Shown piece by piece: positions 45,183 to 53,388 of a stretch of DNA of 64,000 bases. This DNA is from Mycolicibacterium porcinum. Its GTDB lineage: Bacteria > Actinomycetota > Actinomycetes > Mycobacteriales > Mycobacteriaceae. The translations under genes and the position numbers were made by a program. Location of the stretch: NCBI GenBank assembly GCA_002086835.1, contig MVIG01000001.1:558001-622000 (forward strand), in the 5' to 3' direction. Below the pieces are notes generated by a model that saw nothing but the letters and a program-made list of their open reading frames with translations, ran no database searches and was not told where the DNA came from. How positions within the stretch are numbered: position 1 is the first letter of the stretch; each line of letters opens with the position of its first letter.

Positions 45183-45958
45183 CTGCCGCTGAGCCCGCTG
45201 AAACATATGGCAACGCAACGCGGTTCGGGTCGCGGCCACTGAGCTGCGGCGGCACCCCCGGCCACGTCTGGACCAGCTGGGACCGATGCTTCGGCGAGCT
45301 GGACCTCATGCCGTGTCCCGCGCTGGTCGTGGTCGCACCGCATCCCGACGACGAGACCCTCGGCTTCGGTGCGACCATGGCGCTGCTTGCGGAACGGGGA
45401 ATCGATGTCCAGGTGGTGTCGGTCAGCGACGGCGGGGCCGCCCACGGCGATTTCCGCCCATTCGACCGATTCCGGCTGGAACGCACCAGGAGTGCCGAGT
45501 TGAGCAAGGCGGCAAAGGTTCTCGGTGTGGCTGAGCCGATCAGCCTCGGATTTCCCGACGGTGAGCTCGCCGGCCACCAGGACTCGATCACCGATCTGCT
45601 GACCGGGATACTCCAGGCTGGTCCGCCCGGCACGTGGTGCGCCACCACGTGGCGCGGGGACGGGCATCCCGATCACGAGGCCGTCGGAAGGGCCGCCGCC
45701 GCAGCTGTGCGCCGCAGCGCTGCGGTCCTGCTCGAGTACCCGGTCTGGATGTGGCACTGGGCCAGGCCCGCAGACTCCGCAGTGCCCTGGGATCGGGCGC
45801 TCACGGTGCCGTTGACGACCTCGGCCGTGGCGCGCAAGCAGGTTGCCGCGCAATGCTTCCGCAGTCAGTTCCACCCGCCGACACCTGGCGCGGGCCCGGT
45901 GTTGCCGCCGTTCGTTCTGCCTCGGCTGCTCGCGGTCGGAGAGATGGTGTTCCGTTGA
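45179..45958 (+). CDS. PIG-L (LmbE) family N-deacetylase
   Basis: This 259-residue zinc hydrolase has the AHPDDE-type motif H55-P-D-D-E59 in APHPDDETLGFG, and DGHPDHEAVG for zinc and substrate. Family members deacetylate GlcNAc-linked substrates as in mycothiol and GPI synthesis; here the neighbours suggest a GlcNAc-like glycolipid. ATG overlaps the ACAD-like stop. Confidence 0.88.
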   Translation: MTAAEPAETYGNATRFGSRPLSCGGTPGHVWTSWDRCFGELDLMPCPALVVVAPHPDDETLGFGATMALLAERGIDVQVVSVSDGGAAHGDFRPFDRFRLERTRSAELSKAAKVLGVAEPISLGFPDGELAGHQDSITDLLTGILQAGPPGTWCATTWRGDGHPDHEAVGRAAAAAVRRSAAVLLEYPVWMWHWARPADSAVPWDRALTVPLTTSAVARKQVAAQCFRSQFHPPTPGAGPVLPPFVLPRLLAVGEMVFR

Positions 45959-46614
45959 CTGCGCGCCTGCCCGATTCATATTTCGACCGCATGTACGCGA
46001 ACTCGGCCGATCCCTGGCAGCTCGCGACCCGCTGGTACGAGCAACGCAAGTACGCGATCACGCTGTCGATGCTGCCGCAGCGGCGCTATCAACATGCCTT
46101 CGAGCCTGGTTGTTCGATCGGCACCCTCACCGCGCTGCTCGCCGGGCGCTGCGATCACGTCACTGCAATGGATGTGGCAGCTGCCGCGCTGGAGATCGCC
46201 GATGTCCGACTGCGTGCCGACGGCTGCAGCGACAGCACGCGAGACCGCGTCACCCTGTCGCGTGGGTCGCTCGACGACCCTTGGCCACCAGGGCCTTTCG
46301 ACCTTCTTGTGCTGTCTGAAGTGGCGTACTACCTAGAAGAGGAGCTGCTGGCCGAGACGCTCCGCCGGGGGTGTCCGCGGCTGACCCGCGGTGCGACGGT
46401 GATAGCGGCGCACTGGCGTCACGCTGTGGCCGACTATCCGCTCACCGGGGATCAGGCCAACCGGGTCATAGCGGCGACCCCAGGTCTGACCTCGCTGGGC
46501 GGTTACCGCGACCGCGATGTGGTCATCGAGGTTTTTGACACCGGCAGCGCGGCATCCGTGGCTGCGCGTGATGGTGTGCCAGGAGCCGTTTGCGGACCTT
46601 CCGAGGAGGGTTAG
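45955..46614 (+). CDS. NodS-like SAM-dependent methyltransferase
   Basis: The 219-residue class I methyltransferase has FEPGCSIGTLTALLA (motif I), TAMDVAAAALEIA and FDLLVLSEVAYYL. It resembles NodS-family enzymes that N-methylate a deacetylated glucosamine, which fits its neighbour, the PIG-L deacetylase. It starts with TTG (45955) overlapping the deacetylase stop by four bases. In some bacteria this pair is fused, as recalled. Target unknown. Confidence 0.82.
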   Translation: MTARLPDSYFDRMYANSADPWQLATRWYEQRKYAITLSMLPQRRYQHAFEPGCSIGTLTALLAGRCDHVTAMDVAAAALEIADVRLRADGCSDSTRDRVTLSRGSLDDPWPPGPFDLLVLSEVAYYLEEELLAETLRRGCPRLTRGATVIAAHWRHAVADYPLTGDQANRVIAATPGLTSLGGYRDRDVVIEVFDTGSAASVAARDGVPGAVCGPSEEG

Positions 46615-46633
46615 ATGTCGCCAGGGTGGGTAT
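46609..46633 (+). promoter_or_regulatory. SigF-type promoter of csbD-AI-2E permease
   Basis: GGTT, 15 bases and GGGTAT form a strong match to the SigF pattern, starting at the end of the methyltransferase gene and 92 bases before the CsbD-like start. Confidence 0.7.
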
Positions 46634-46724
46634 CCGATGCATGGCTGCGCGACGAATCTCGTTCTCGCGCTAGTTCATTCCCGTGCCGCGATCCCGTGGC
46701 CAAGCCAGTTTGAAGGAGAATCAG

Positions 46725-46898
46725 ATGAGCGCAGTTGACAAGGCGAAGAACAAGGCCGAGGAGCTGGCAGGAAAGGCCAAAGAGAAGGTCGGGCAGGCAA
46801 CCGGCGACAAGGACACCGAGGCCGAAGGGCACAAAGACCAGGCCAAAGGCAACTTGAAGCAGGCCGGGGAGAAGGTCAAGGACGCCTTCAAGCACTGA
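46725..46898 (+). CDS. CsbD-family stress protein
   Basis: The 57-residue, charge-rich helical protein reads MSAVDKAKNKAEELAGKAKEKVGQATG, a complete CsbD unit, then KDTEAEGHKDQAKGNLKQAGEKVKDAF. GGAGAA precedes the ATG (AAGGAGAATCAG ATG). It is a second CsbD-like gene in the window and lies 26 kb from the SigF cluster, but the promoter ties it to the same regulon. Mechanism unknown. Confidence 0.88.
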   Translation: MSAVDKAKNKAEELAGKAKEKVGQATGDKDTEAEGHKDQAKGNLKQAGEKVKDAFKH

Positions 46899-46908
46899 CC
46901 TCGCGACG

Positions 46909-48096
46909 ATGTCTGGTCGTGATGCATCGGCCGCCGGTGGCGAGGCGGCTCATGACGATGCGGTCGGCCAACCCCACACGGATGCCGAGGGCGACATGAT
47001 CGTCGCCGCGGAGAAAGACGCGGCGCAGATCAGCTCGCCGGCTCACCCGTTGGGCGAGGCGGGGCCGCGTTTCAGCCGCGCCTCGCCCTTCATGATCGGC
47101 ATGGTCGGAGCGGCTGGGGTGGCTGTCACCTACGGCGGCATCGAGTTGCTGATCGCGGCACACGAGGTGCTGATCCTGATCTTCATCGCCGCGTTCCTCG
47201 CGATCGGCCTCGAACCCGCGGTGTCCTGGTTGGTGCGGCACCGGCTTCCCCGCTGGGCGGCGGTGACTGTGGTGTTTCTGGTGGCCTTCGCCTTGCTCGC
47301 CGGATTCGCCGCGACCGCGGTACCGCCTCTGGTCACCCAGGGCAACGCGTTCGTCCACAACGCCCCCGATTACCTGCACCATCTCCAACAGCGGTACCCG
47401 TCTGTCGACCAGCTCGACAATCGGTTCCATCTGCAGGACAAACTCAAAGACGCCCTCGCCGGCAGCAATGTCCCGGCTGTGGTCGGCGGCATCGTCGGCG
47501 CCGGGAAAGTCGTTGTCGGGGCGGTGGGCGGAACCGTGATCGTGCTGGTGCTCACTGCCTACTTCCTCGCCAACTTCGCTCGGATCCGTGCCTCGCTCTA
47601 CCGCCTGGCGCCCGCTTCCCGTCGTCCTCGCACGATTCTGATCGGCGACGAGATTTTCGCGAAGGTGGGCGGGTACGTATTGGGGAACATCTTGATCTCG
47701 GTCATCACCGCAGTCCTGGCGTTCACGTGGTTGATGGCGTTCGACGTGCCGTACCCACTGCTGCTGGCACTCCTCGTCGCGGTGTTGGATCTGATCCCGA
47801 TCGTCGGCTCGACGCTCGCCGGCCTCATCGTCGCGCTGGTGGCTTTGACTGTGTCGGTGCCGGTTTCGCTTGCCACGGTGGTGTTCTTCATCGTGCTGCG
47901 GTTCGCCGAGGACTATCTATTGGTGCCTCGGATCATCGGGCGGACCGTCCAGGTGCCACCCCTGGTCACCGTCGTCGCAGTATTGCTGGGAGGGGCGCTA
48001 CTGGGAATCGTCGGCGCACTACTGGCAATCCCGGTGGCTGCCGCAATCCTGCTGCTCGCGCGGGAGACGCTGTTCCCCCAACTCGACCGCCGCTGA
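46909..48096 (+). CDS. AI-2E-family (PerM-like) membrane permease
   Basis: The 395-residue polytopic protein has about eight transmembrane helices and the AI-2E/PF01594 landmarks: ELLIAAHEVLILIFIAAFLAIGLEP, HRLPRWAAVTVVFL and RFAEDYLLVPRIIGRTV. Members export small molecules or act as sodium-proton permeases; the name is historical. It lies eleven bases after the CsbD gene and is probably cotranscribed from the SigF promoter. Confidence 0.85.
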   Translation: MSGRDASAAGGEAAHDDAVGQPHTDAEGDMIVAAEKDAAQISSPAHPLGEAGPRFSRASPFMIGMVGAAGVAVTYGGIELLIAAHEVLILIFIAAFLAIGLEPAVSWLVRHRLPRWAAVTVVFLVAFALLAGFAATAVPPLVTQGNAFVHNAPDYLHHLQQRYPSVDQLDNRFHLQDKLKDALAGSNVPAVVGGIVGAGKVVVGAVGGTVIVLVLTAYFLANFARIRASLYRLAPASRRPRTILIGDEIFAKVGGYVLGNILISVITAVLAFTWLMAFDVPYPLLLALLVAVLDLIPIVGSTLAGLIVALVALTVSVPVSLATVVFFIVLRFAEDYLLVPRIIGRTVQVPPLVTVVAVLLGGALLGIVGALLAIPVAAAILLLARETLFPQLDRR

Positions 48097-48115
48097 CCGG
48101 CCGACCAGTTGAGAA

Positions 48116-48802
48116 TCAGGAACTCTTCGACACCGGGTCCGAATCATCGCCGAGCTGACTCGCCTTGGAGCGGCGGCCCGGCCGCCGCAGGGACCCATCT
48201 GCTCCTCGCGTGCGCAGCGGCGTCACGGTGGCGGACTTGTGCTCGGAGTGATCCTCGAACGCCTCGACGAAGCCGCCGCCGGTGAGCGTGGACTCCAGCG
48301 CCAGATCGGGCTTGTCGACGAACTCGTCGGGGAACACCCAGCGGCGGAATGCCCAGAACCGGAACGCCATCTGCAGCAGATTGCCCAGGATGTACGCCGA
48401 GATGAAGTCGGCGATGTTCTCCACCGTGAGTGAGACCTCGGGAACCCGGAGCCCCAGCACGTAACTGGAGAAGTACAGCGGCAGCATCGACAACAACACG
48501 CCCACACCGCTGAACGCGAAGAACAGCAGGGCTTCGTGGTGACGTTCGCGGCCGCCGCGGTTCTGGAAGCTCCATTCCCGGTTGAGGATGTAGGAGGCGA
48601 TGACCGCGACGATGCCTGCGATGATCTTGGCGGTGACCGGTTTGGGCTCCAGCACCGTGAGCTTGAGGGTGTAGAAGATCGCCGAATCGATGACAAACGT
48701 CGTCGCACCGACGATCGCGAACTTGATCAGTTCGTGATGGCGTTCGGCGTAGGGACGGACGAATCGCGGCAATCGAGCGATTGTCGCATCGGCGAAGGAC
48801 AC
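48116..48802 (-). CDS. GtrA-family membrane protein
   Basis: The 228-residue protein has four transmembrane helices in the GtrA fold: HELIKFAIVGATTFVIDSAIFYTL, then SYILNREWSFQNRG, FSGVGVLLSMLPLYFSSYV and a helix ending in FRFWAFRRWVFP. It likely flips or assists polyprenyl-phosphate-sugars for cell-wall polysaccharides. It is convergent with the permease gene and GTG-started at 48802. It corresponds to the Rv3277-type gene. Confidence 0.88.
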   Translation of the reverse strand: MSFADATIARLPRFVRPYAERHHELIKFAIVGATTFVIDSAIFYTLKLTVLEPKPVTAKIIAGIVAVIASYILNREWSFQNRGGRERHHEALLFFAFSGVGVLLSMLPLYFSSYVLGLRVPEVSLTVENIADFISAYILGNLLQMAFRFWAFRRWVFPDEFVDKPDLALESTLTGGGFVEAFEDHSEHKSATVTPLRTRGADGSLRRPGRRSKASQLGDDSDPVSKSS

Positions 48803-48925
48803 AGCTAGGCAGTGTACGTAAATGCGTCGTCTGATGTCGCATCGCTGCAGACCCCCGAGCTTAACCGCAGGTCAATGCGCCGGTCACGGCGAGGACATGA
48901 ATTCGCGCATGACACCATAGAGGGC

Positions 48926-50122
48926 GTGCCGACAACTTCCAAGACTCCACCTGTGGTGGCGATGATCGGCGGCGGCCAGCTCGCGCGGATGACGCACCAG
49001 GCTGCCATCGCGCTCGGGCAGACCTTGCGGGTGCTGTCCGGCGGGCCGGACGAATCCGCCGCGCAGGTCACTCCCGACGTCGTCATCGGTTCCCACACCG
49101 ACCTGGACGCCCTGCGCAAGGCGGCGGACGGTGCGTCGGTGCTGACGTTCGATCACGAGCACGTGCCGACCGAACACCTGGAGACGCTGGTGGCCGAAGG
49201 GGTCACGGTCAACCCGCCGCCGCAGGCGCTGGTCCATGCCCAGGACAAGCTGCTGATGCGTCGCAAGCTGAAGAGCCTTGGCGCCCCGGTGCCGCGCTTC
49301 GCCGAGATCACCTCGGTCGAGGATGTCGAAGCCTTCGTGCGCGAGATCGACGGCCCGGTGGTGATCAAAACCGTGCGCGGCGGCTACGACGGCAAGGGCG
49401 TGGTGATGGCCGACGACCTGGCCTCCGCGCGCGAGGTCGTGGCCGGTTATCTGGCCGACGGCGTGGCGGTGCTGGCCGAGGAACGGGTCGCGATGCGCCG
49501 TGAGCTCGCCGCGCTGGTGGCCCGCTCGCCGTTCGGGCAGGGCGCGGCCTGGCCCGTCGTGGAAACCGTGCAGCGCGACGGCATCTGCGTCGAGGTGTAC
49601 GCCCCGGCTCCCGGCCTGTCCGACGAACTGGGTTCGGCCGCACAGGAACTCGGCCTGCGAGTGGCCAACGAACTGGGCGTGGTCGGCGTACTGGCCGTCG
49701 AGCTGTTCGAGACGGTCGACGGCACGTTGCTGGTCAACGAGTTGGCCATGCGCCCGCACAACTCCGGGCACTGGACCATGGACGGCGCGGTCACCAGCCA
49801 GTTCGAGCAGCATCTGCGCGCGGTCCTGGACTACCCGCTCGGCGACACCTCGGCCGTCGCGCCGGCTGTCGTGATGGCCAACGTGCTCGGGGCGCCGGAG
49901 ACCCCGGCGATGTCGATGGACGAGCGGATGCACCACCTCTTCGCCCGGATCCCCGACGCGAAGGTGCACCTGTACGGCAAGGGTGAACGACCCGGACGCA
50001 AACTCGGGCACGTCAACATCATCGGCACGGACATGGACGAACTGCGCGAGCGGGCGGTGCGGGCAGCGCACTGGTTGTCACACGGCGAGTGGACCGACGG
50101 ATGGGATGAACACGGTGACTAA
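48926..50122 (+). CDS. purK: N5-carboxyaminoimidazole ribonucleotide synthase PurK
   Basis: The 398-residue ATP-grasp enzyme carboxylates AIR with bicarbonate in purine synthesis. [15 protein letters not shown]-grasp [13 protein letters not shown] and [18 protein letters not shown] are diagnostic. The GTG at 48926 is preferred because the extra N-terminal residues from 48812 lack similarity. It is coupled to purE, whose start overlaps its 3' end. Confidence 0.95.
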   Translation: MPTTSKTPPVVAMIGGGQLARMTHQAAIALGQTLRVLSGGPDESAAQVTPDVVIGSHTDLDALRKAADGASVLTFDHEHVPTEHLETLVAEGVTVNPPPQALVHAQDKLLMRRKLKSLGAPVPRFAEITSVEDVEAFVREIDGPVVIKTVRGGYDGKGVVMADDLASAREVVAGYLADGVAVLAEERVAMRRELAALVARSPFGQGAAWPVVETVQRDGICVEVYAPAPGLSDELGSAAQELGLRVANELGVVGVLAVELFETVDGTLLVNELAMRPHNSGHWTMDGAVTSQFEQHLRAVLDYPLGDTSAVAPAVVMANVLGAPETPAMSMDERMHHLFARIPDAKVHLYGKGERPGRKLGHVNIIGTDMDELRERAVRAAHWLSHGEWTDGWDEHGD

Positions 50123-50630
50123 CGAAGCGACGTCTGGTCCCAGGGTCGGACTCATCATGGGGAGCGACAGCGACTGGTCGGTGATGTCCGACGCGGCCGA
50201 CGCGCTCGCCGAGTTCGAGGTGCCGTTCGAAGTCGGCGTGGTATCCGCCCACCGCACCCCGCAACGCATGCTCGACTACGCGAAAACCGCCGCCGGTAGG
50301 GGAGTCGAGGTGATCATCGCCGGAGCCGGAGGAGCCGCCCACCTGCCCGGCATGGTGGCGTCGGCCACCCCGCTTCCGGTGATCGGGGTCCCGGTACCGC
50401 TGGCCCGCCTCGACGGCATGGACTCGCTGCTGTCGATCGTGCAGATGCCAGCGGGCGTGCCGGTGGCCACCGTTTCCATCGGCGGAGCACGCAATGCCGG
50501 CCTGCTCGCGGTACGGATCCTGGGCTCGTCCGACCCCGCGCTGCAGGCACGGATGGTGAAGTTCCAGGAAGACCTGGAAGCCATGGTGTTGGCCAAGGAC
50601 GCGGCCTTGCGCGATCGCCTGCTGGGCTGA
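50106..50630 (+). CDS. purE: N5-CAIR mutase PurE
   Basis: The 174-residue class I mutase moves the carboxyl group to give CAIR. It contains [41 protein letters not shown] and [11 protein letters not shown]. The ATG at 50106 overlaps the purK end by 17 bases; a GTG nine bases later is an alternative start. Confidence 0.95.
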   Translation: MNTVTNEATSGPRVGLIMGSDSDWSVMSDAADALAEFEVPFEVGVVSAHRTPQRMLDYAKTAAGRGVEVIIAGAGGAAHLPGMVASATPLPVIGVPVPLARLDGMDSLLSIVQMPAGVPVATVSIGGARNAGLLAVRILGSSDPALQARMVKFQEDLEAMVLAKDAALRDRLLG

Positions 50631-50631
50631 G

Positions 50632-51288
50632 TCAGTCCCCGATCAGCTCGCGTATGCGGGAGGTGAGGGACTCGACCGGTTCATCGGTCGACATCACCAC
50701 AACCGCGGTGCGGCCGCTGCCGCCCCGGTAGATCGGCCAGGTCGCGGCCAGCGCCTCGGCCAGGTCCGACCGCGGGTTGGTCGTGTCCCCGCGCAGCCAT
50801 CGGCGCAGCACATGGTTGTGGGCGGCGACGACGGCGTTGGCGAATAGCTCGGCACGCAGACCGGCCGTCCAGTCCCCGGTTTGCGCGTCCCGAAGGTGTC
50901 TGGTGAACAGCCGGACGTACCGCGACACCACGGCCGTTTCGAAGTCGCGCAGGGTCCCTACCGTGCGGGTGAGCCGGTACCGCGTCCTGGCGCGCTCGCC
51001 CTCGGCGAGATAGTTCTCGAATACCGAGGTCGTCGCCACCGCGATGACCTCGGCGGGCAGTGCGTCGGCCGACGCCGCCGACAACCTCTCATCGGCACGG
51101 CGCAGCAACGTCTCGTGATCGGGAAAGATCAGCGCTTCTTTCGATCCGAACTGACGAAACGCGGTGGTGCGTCCCACTCCCGCCCGGGCCGCGATGTCAT
51201 CGACGCTGGCCGCCTCGTATCCCCGTTCTTCGAACAGGTCGAATGCCGCGCTCACCAGACGCTCACGAGTGCTTGGCAGGTCGGGCAT
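50632..51288 (-). CDS. TetR-family transcriptional regulator
   Basis: The 218-residue repressor has an N-terminal helix-turn-helix (TRERLVSAAFDLFEERGYEAASVDDIAARAGVGRTTAFRQFGSKEAL) and a ligand-binding domain. It is divergent from fadE25 with a palindrome between them (51324-51338), so it probably controls fadE25 and itself in response to an acyl-CoA or fatty acid. ATG at 51288. Confidence 0.85.
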   Translation of the reverse strand: MPDLPSTRERLVSAAFDLFEERGYEAASVDDIAARAGVGRTTAFRQFGSKEALIFPDHETLLRRADERLSAASADALPAEVIAVATTSVFENYLAEGERARTRYRLTRTVGTLRDFETAVVSRYVRLFTRHLRDAQTGDWTAGLRAELFANAVVAAHNHVLRRWLRGDTTNPRSDLAEALAATWPIYRGGSGRTAVVVMSTDEPVESLTSRIRELIGD

Positions 51289-51323
51289 GAGTGCACCTTC
51301 CGTGGGACTGAGTGCCGATGATA

Positions 51324-51338
51324 TGGTACTGAGTACCA
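51324..51338. promoter_or_regulatory. TetR operator between the regulator and fadE25
   Basis: TGGTACT-G-AGTACCA is a perfect 15-bp palindrome. A degenerate copy, TGGGACT-G-AGTGCCG, starts 21 bases upstream at 51303, two helical turns away, consistent with cooperative dimer binding. Confidence 0.6.
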
Positions 51339-51423
51339 AACGTAGCAGGACGGTGTACTCGATGTGCAGTCCGCGCAACGATTGATCCAAGAGAGCCAAG
51401 AGCTGAGAGCTAGGGAGAAGACC

Positions 51424-52593
51424 ATGGCTGGCTGGGGCGGTAACCCATCTTTCGATCTGTTTCAGTTGCCCGAGGAGCACCAGGAGCTCCGGGCGGCGAT
51501 CCGGGCGCTGGCGGAGAAGGAAATCGCCCCGCACGCGGCCGATGTCGACGAGAATGCCCGGTTCCCGGAGGAAGCCCTGCAGGCTCTGAATGCCTCGGGT
51601 TTCAACGCGATTCACGTGCCGGAGGAATACGGCGGCCAGGGCGCGGACTCGGTCGCGGCCTGCATCGTGATCGAGGAAGTGGCCCGGGTGGACTGCTCGG
51701 CCTCGCTGATCCCGGCGGTCAACAAGCTGGGCACGATGGGCCTGATCCTGCGCGGCTCCGACGAGCTCAAGAAGCAGGTGCTGCCGTCGCTGGCCTCCGG
51801 CGAGGCGATGGCCTCCTACGCGCTCTCCGAGCGTGAGGCCGGCTCGGACGCGGCAGGCATGCGGACCCGCGCCAAGGCCGACGGCGATGACTGGATCCTC
51901 AACGGCACCAAGTGCTGGATCACCAACGGCGGCAAGTCGACCTGGTACACGGTGATGGCCGTGACCGATCCCGACAAGGGCGCCAACGGCATCTCGGCCT
52001 TCGTGGTGCACAAGGACGACGAGGGCTTCAGCGTCGGCCCCAAGGAGCGCAAGCTCGGCATCAAGGGCAGCCCGACCACCGAGCTGTACTTCGAGAACTG
52101 CCGCATCCCGGGCGACCGGATCATCGGTGAGCCGGGCACCGGTTTCAAGACCGCCCTTGCGACCCTGGATCACACCCGCCCGACGATCGGTGCCCAGGCT
52201 GTGGGTGTCGCCCAGGGCGCGCTCGACGCGGCGATCGCCTACACCAAGGACCGCAAGCAGTTCGGTACCGCCATCGCCGATTTCCAGGCCGTGCAGTTCA
52301 TGCTGGCCGACATGGCGATGAAGCTGGAGGCCGCGCGCCTGATGGTCTACCACGCAGCGGCGCGCGCCGAGCGCGGCGAGACCAACCTCGGGTTCATCTC
52401 GGCCGCCTCGAAGTGCTTCGCCTCCGACGTGGCCATGGAGGTCACCACCGATGCGGTGCAGCTGTTCGGCGGCGCCGGTTACACGGTGGACTTCCCGGTC
52501 GAGCGGATGATGCGCGACGCCAAGATCACCCAGATCTACGAGGGCACCAACCAGATTCAGCGCGTGGTCATGAGCCGCGCCCTGCTCAAGTAA
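51424..52593 (+). CDS. fadE25: Acyl-CoA dehydrogenase FadE25
   Basis: The 389-residue enzyme is a classic FAD acyl-CoA dehydrogenase: EIAPHAADVDENARFP, YALSEREAGSDAAGMRT, WITNGGKS, DHTRPTIGAQAVGVAQGA and the catalytic Glu in IYEGTNQIQ. It catalyses the first step of beta-oxidation, likely on short or branched acyl-CoA. ATG at 51424. The adjacent TetR gene likely regulates it. A terminator follows. Confidence 0.94.
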   Translation: MAGWGGNPSFDLFQLPEEHQELRAAIRALAEKEIAPHAADVDENARFPEEALQALNASGFNAIHVPEEYGGQGADSVAACIVIEEVARVDCSASLIPAVNKLGTMGLILRGSDELKKQVLPSLASGEAMASYALSEREAGSDAAGMRTRAKADGDDWILNGTKCWITNGGKSTWYTVMAVTDPDKGANGISAFVVHKDDEGFSVGPKERKLGIKGSPTTELYFENCRIPGDRIIGEPGTGFKTALATLDHTRPTIGAQAVGVAQGALDAAIAYTKDRKQFGTAIADFQAVQFMLADMAMKLEAARLMVYHAAARAERGETNLGFISAASKCFASDVAMEVTTDAVQLFGGAGYTVDFPVERMMRDAKITQIYEGTNQIQRVVMSRALLK

Positions 52594-52608
52594 CTTCGCG
52601 ACCAGACG

Positions 52609-52638
52609 AACCTGCCCCTTTTCGAGAAGGGGCAGGTT
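52609..52638 (+). terminator. Terminator hairpin after fadE25
   Basis: AACCTGCCCCTT, a six-base loop and the perfect complement AAGGGGCAGGTT, then T-rich bases. It lies between fadE25 and the convergent TIGR03089 gene, so it likely serves both. Confidence 0.8.
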
Positions 52639-52658
52639 TGGTGTGTGCTCGGCGAAAG

Positions 52659-53363
52659 CTAGCCGCGGGTGGTTTTCTCCGTCGCGCGCCGCCGCTCCTG
52701 GGCGTCGGGATCGGGATTGGTCACCTGCACCAGTGACGCGCCGGCGGCGAACACCGCGACCAGATTCGCGATCAGTTCGTCGGGGGTGGCCCAGCCCGCG
52801 GTCGAGAGCACGCGGTCCTTGGCGGTGAAACCCTGTGCGGCCGCGGCACTCCGGGCCGCTTCCAGTACCTCGGAGACCGACTGCCCGGCAAGCGAAGGAC
52901 CCGGGACGCGCTCGGGCACGATCTGGTCGCCGTGCACCCGCACCGCGGTGGCGTAGTCGGTGACCCCGATGGGCAGATCTGCGGCAGGCTTGCCGAACGG
53001 GTCGAGGGACAGCACCGCGACCTCGCCGCCGGACACCGCGTCATCGGCCTCGTCGAGGCGGTCGCGGGTGCACAGGGCGATGTCGGCTTCCGTGTCCAGC
53101 ACGACTTCCGCGCCGATCCACCAGATCCCGAACAACACCGCGGCGGTCTGCCAGTGCGCGGGCAGCAGCACCGCCACGCGCGTGCCCGGGCCCGCCCCCA
53201 GTTCGTCGCGCAACAGGTTGGCGGTCTTGGCGGCCCAGTTGGCCATCGTCACCGTCGACAGCTCGATCCGCTCACCGGTCGCGTCGTCGTAATAGGTGAT
53301 CCGCGGCCCGGCAGGGTCCGCGGCCATCAACGGATCAAGGATGGCAGCGCTGACTGTGCTCAT
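52659..53363 (-). CDS. TIGR03089-family protein
   Basis: The 234-residue protein begins like the N-terminal part of AMP-binding enzymes (ATGERIELSTVTMANWAAKTANLLRDELGAGPGTRVAVLLPAHWQTAAVLFGIWW) but lacks the ATP loop and the C-terminal half, as in the mycobacterial TIGR03089 group (Rv3268-type). It is probably not a synthetase, perhaps a substrate-binding relic or regulator. ATG at 53363. Confidence 0.8.
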   Translation of the reverse strand: MSTVSAAILDPLMAADPAGPRITYYDDATGERIELSTVTMANWAAKTANLLRDELGAGPGTRVAVLLPAHWQTAAVLFGIWWIGAEVVLDTEADIALCTRDRLDEADDAVSGGEVAVLSLDPFGKPAADLPIGVTDYATAVRVHGDQIVPERVPGPSLAGQSVSEVLEAARSAAAAQGFTAKDRVLSTAGWATPDELIANLVAVFAAGASLVQVTNPDPDAQERRRATEKTTRG

Positions 53364-53388
53364 GGCCTTTGGTTCTACTCGAAGACGA

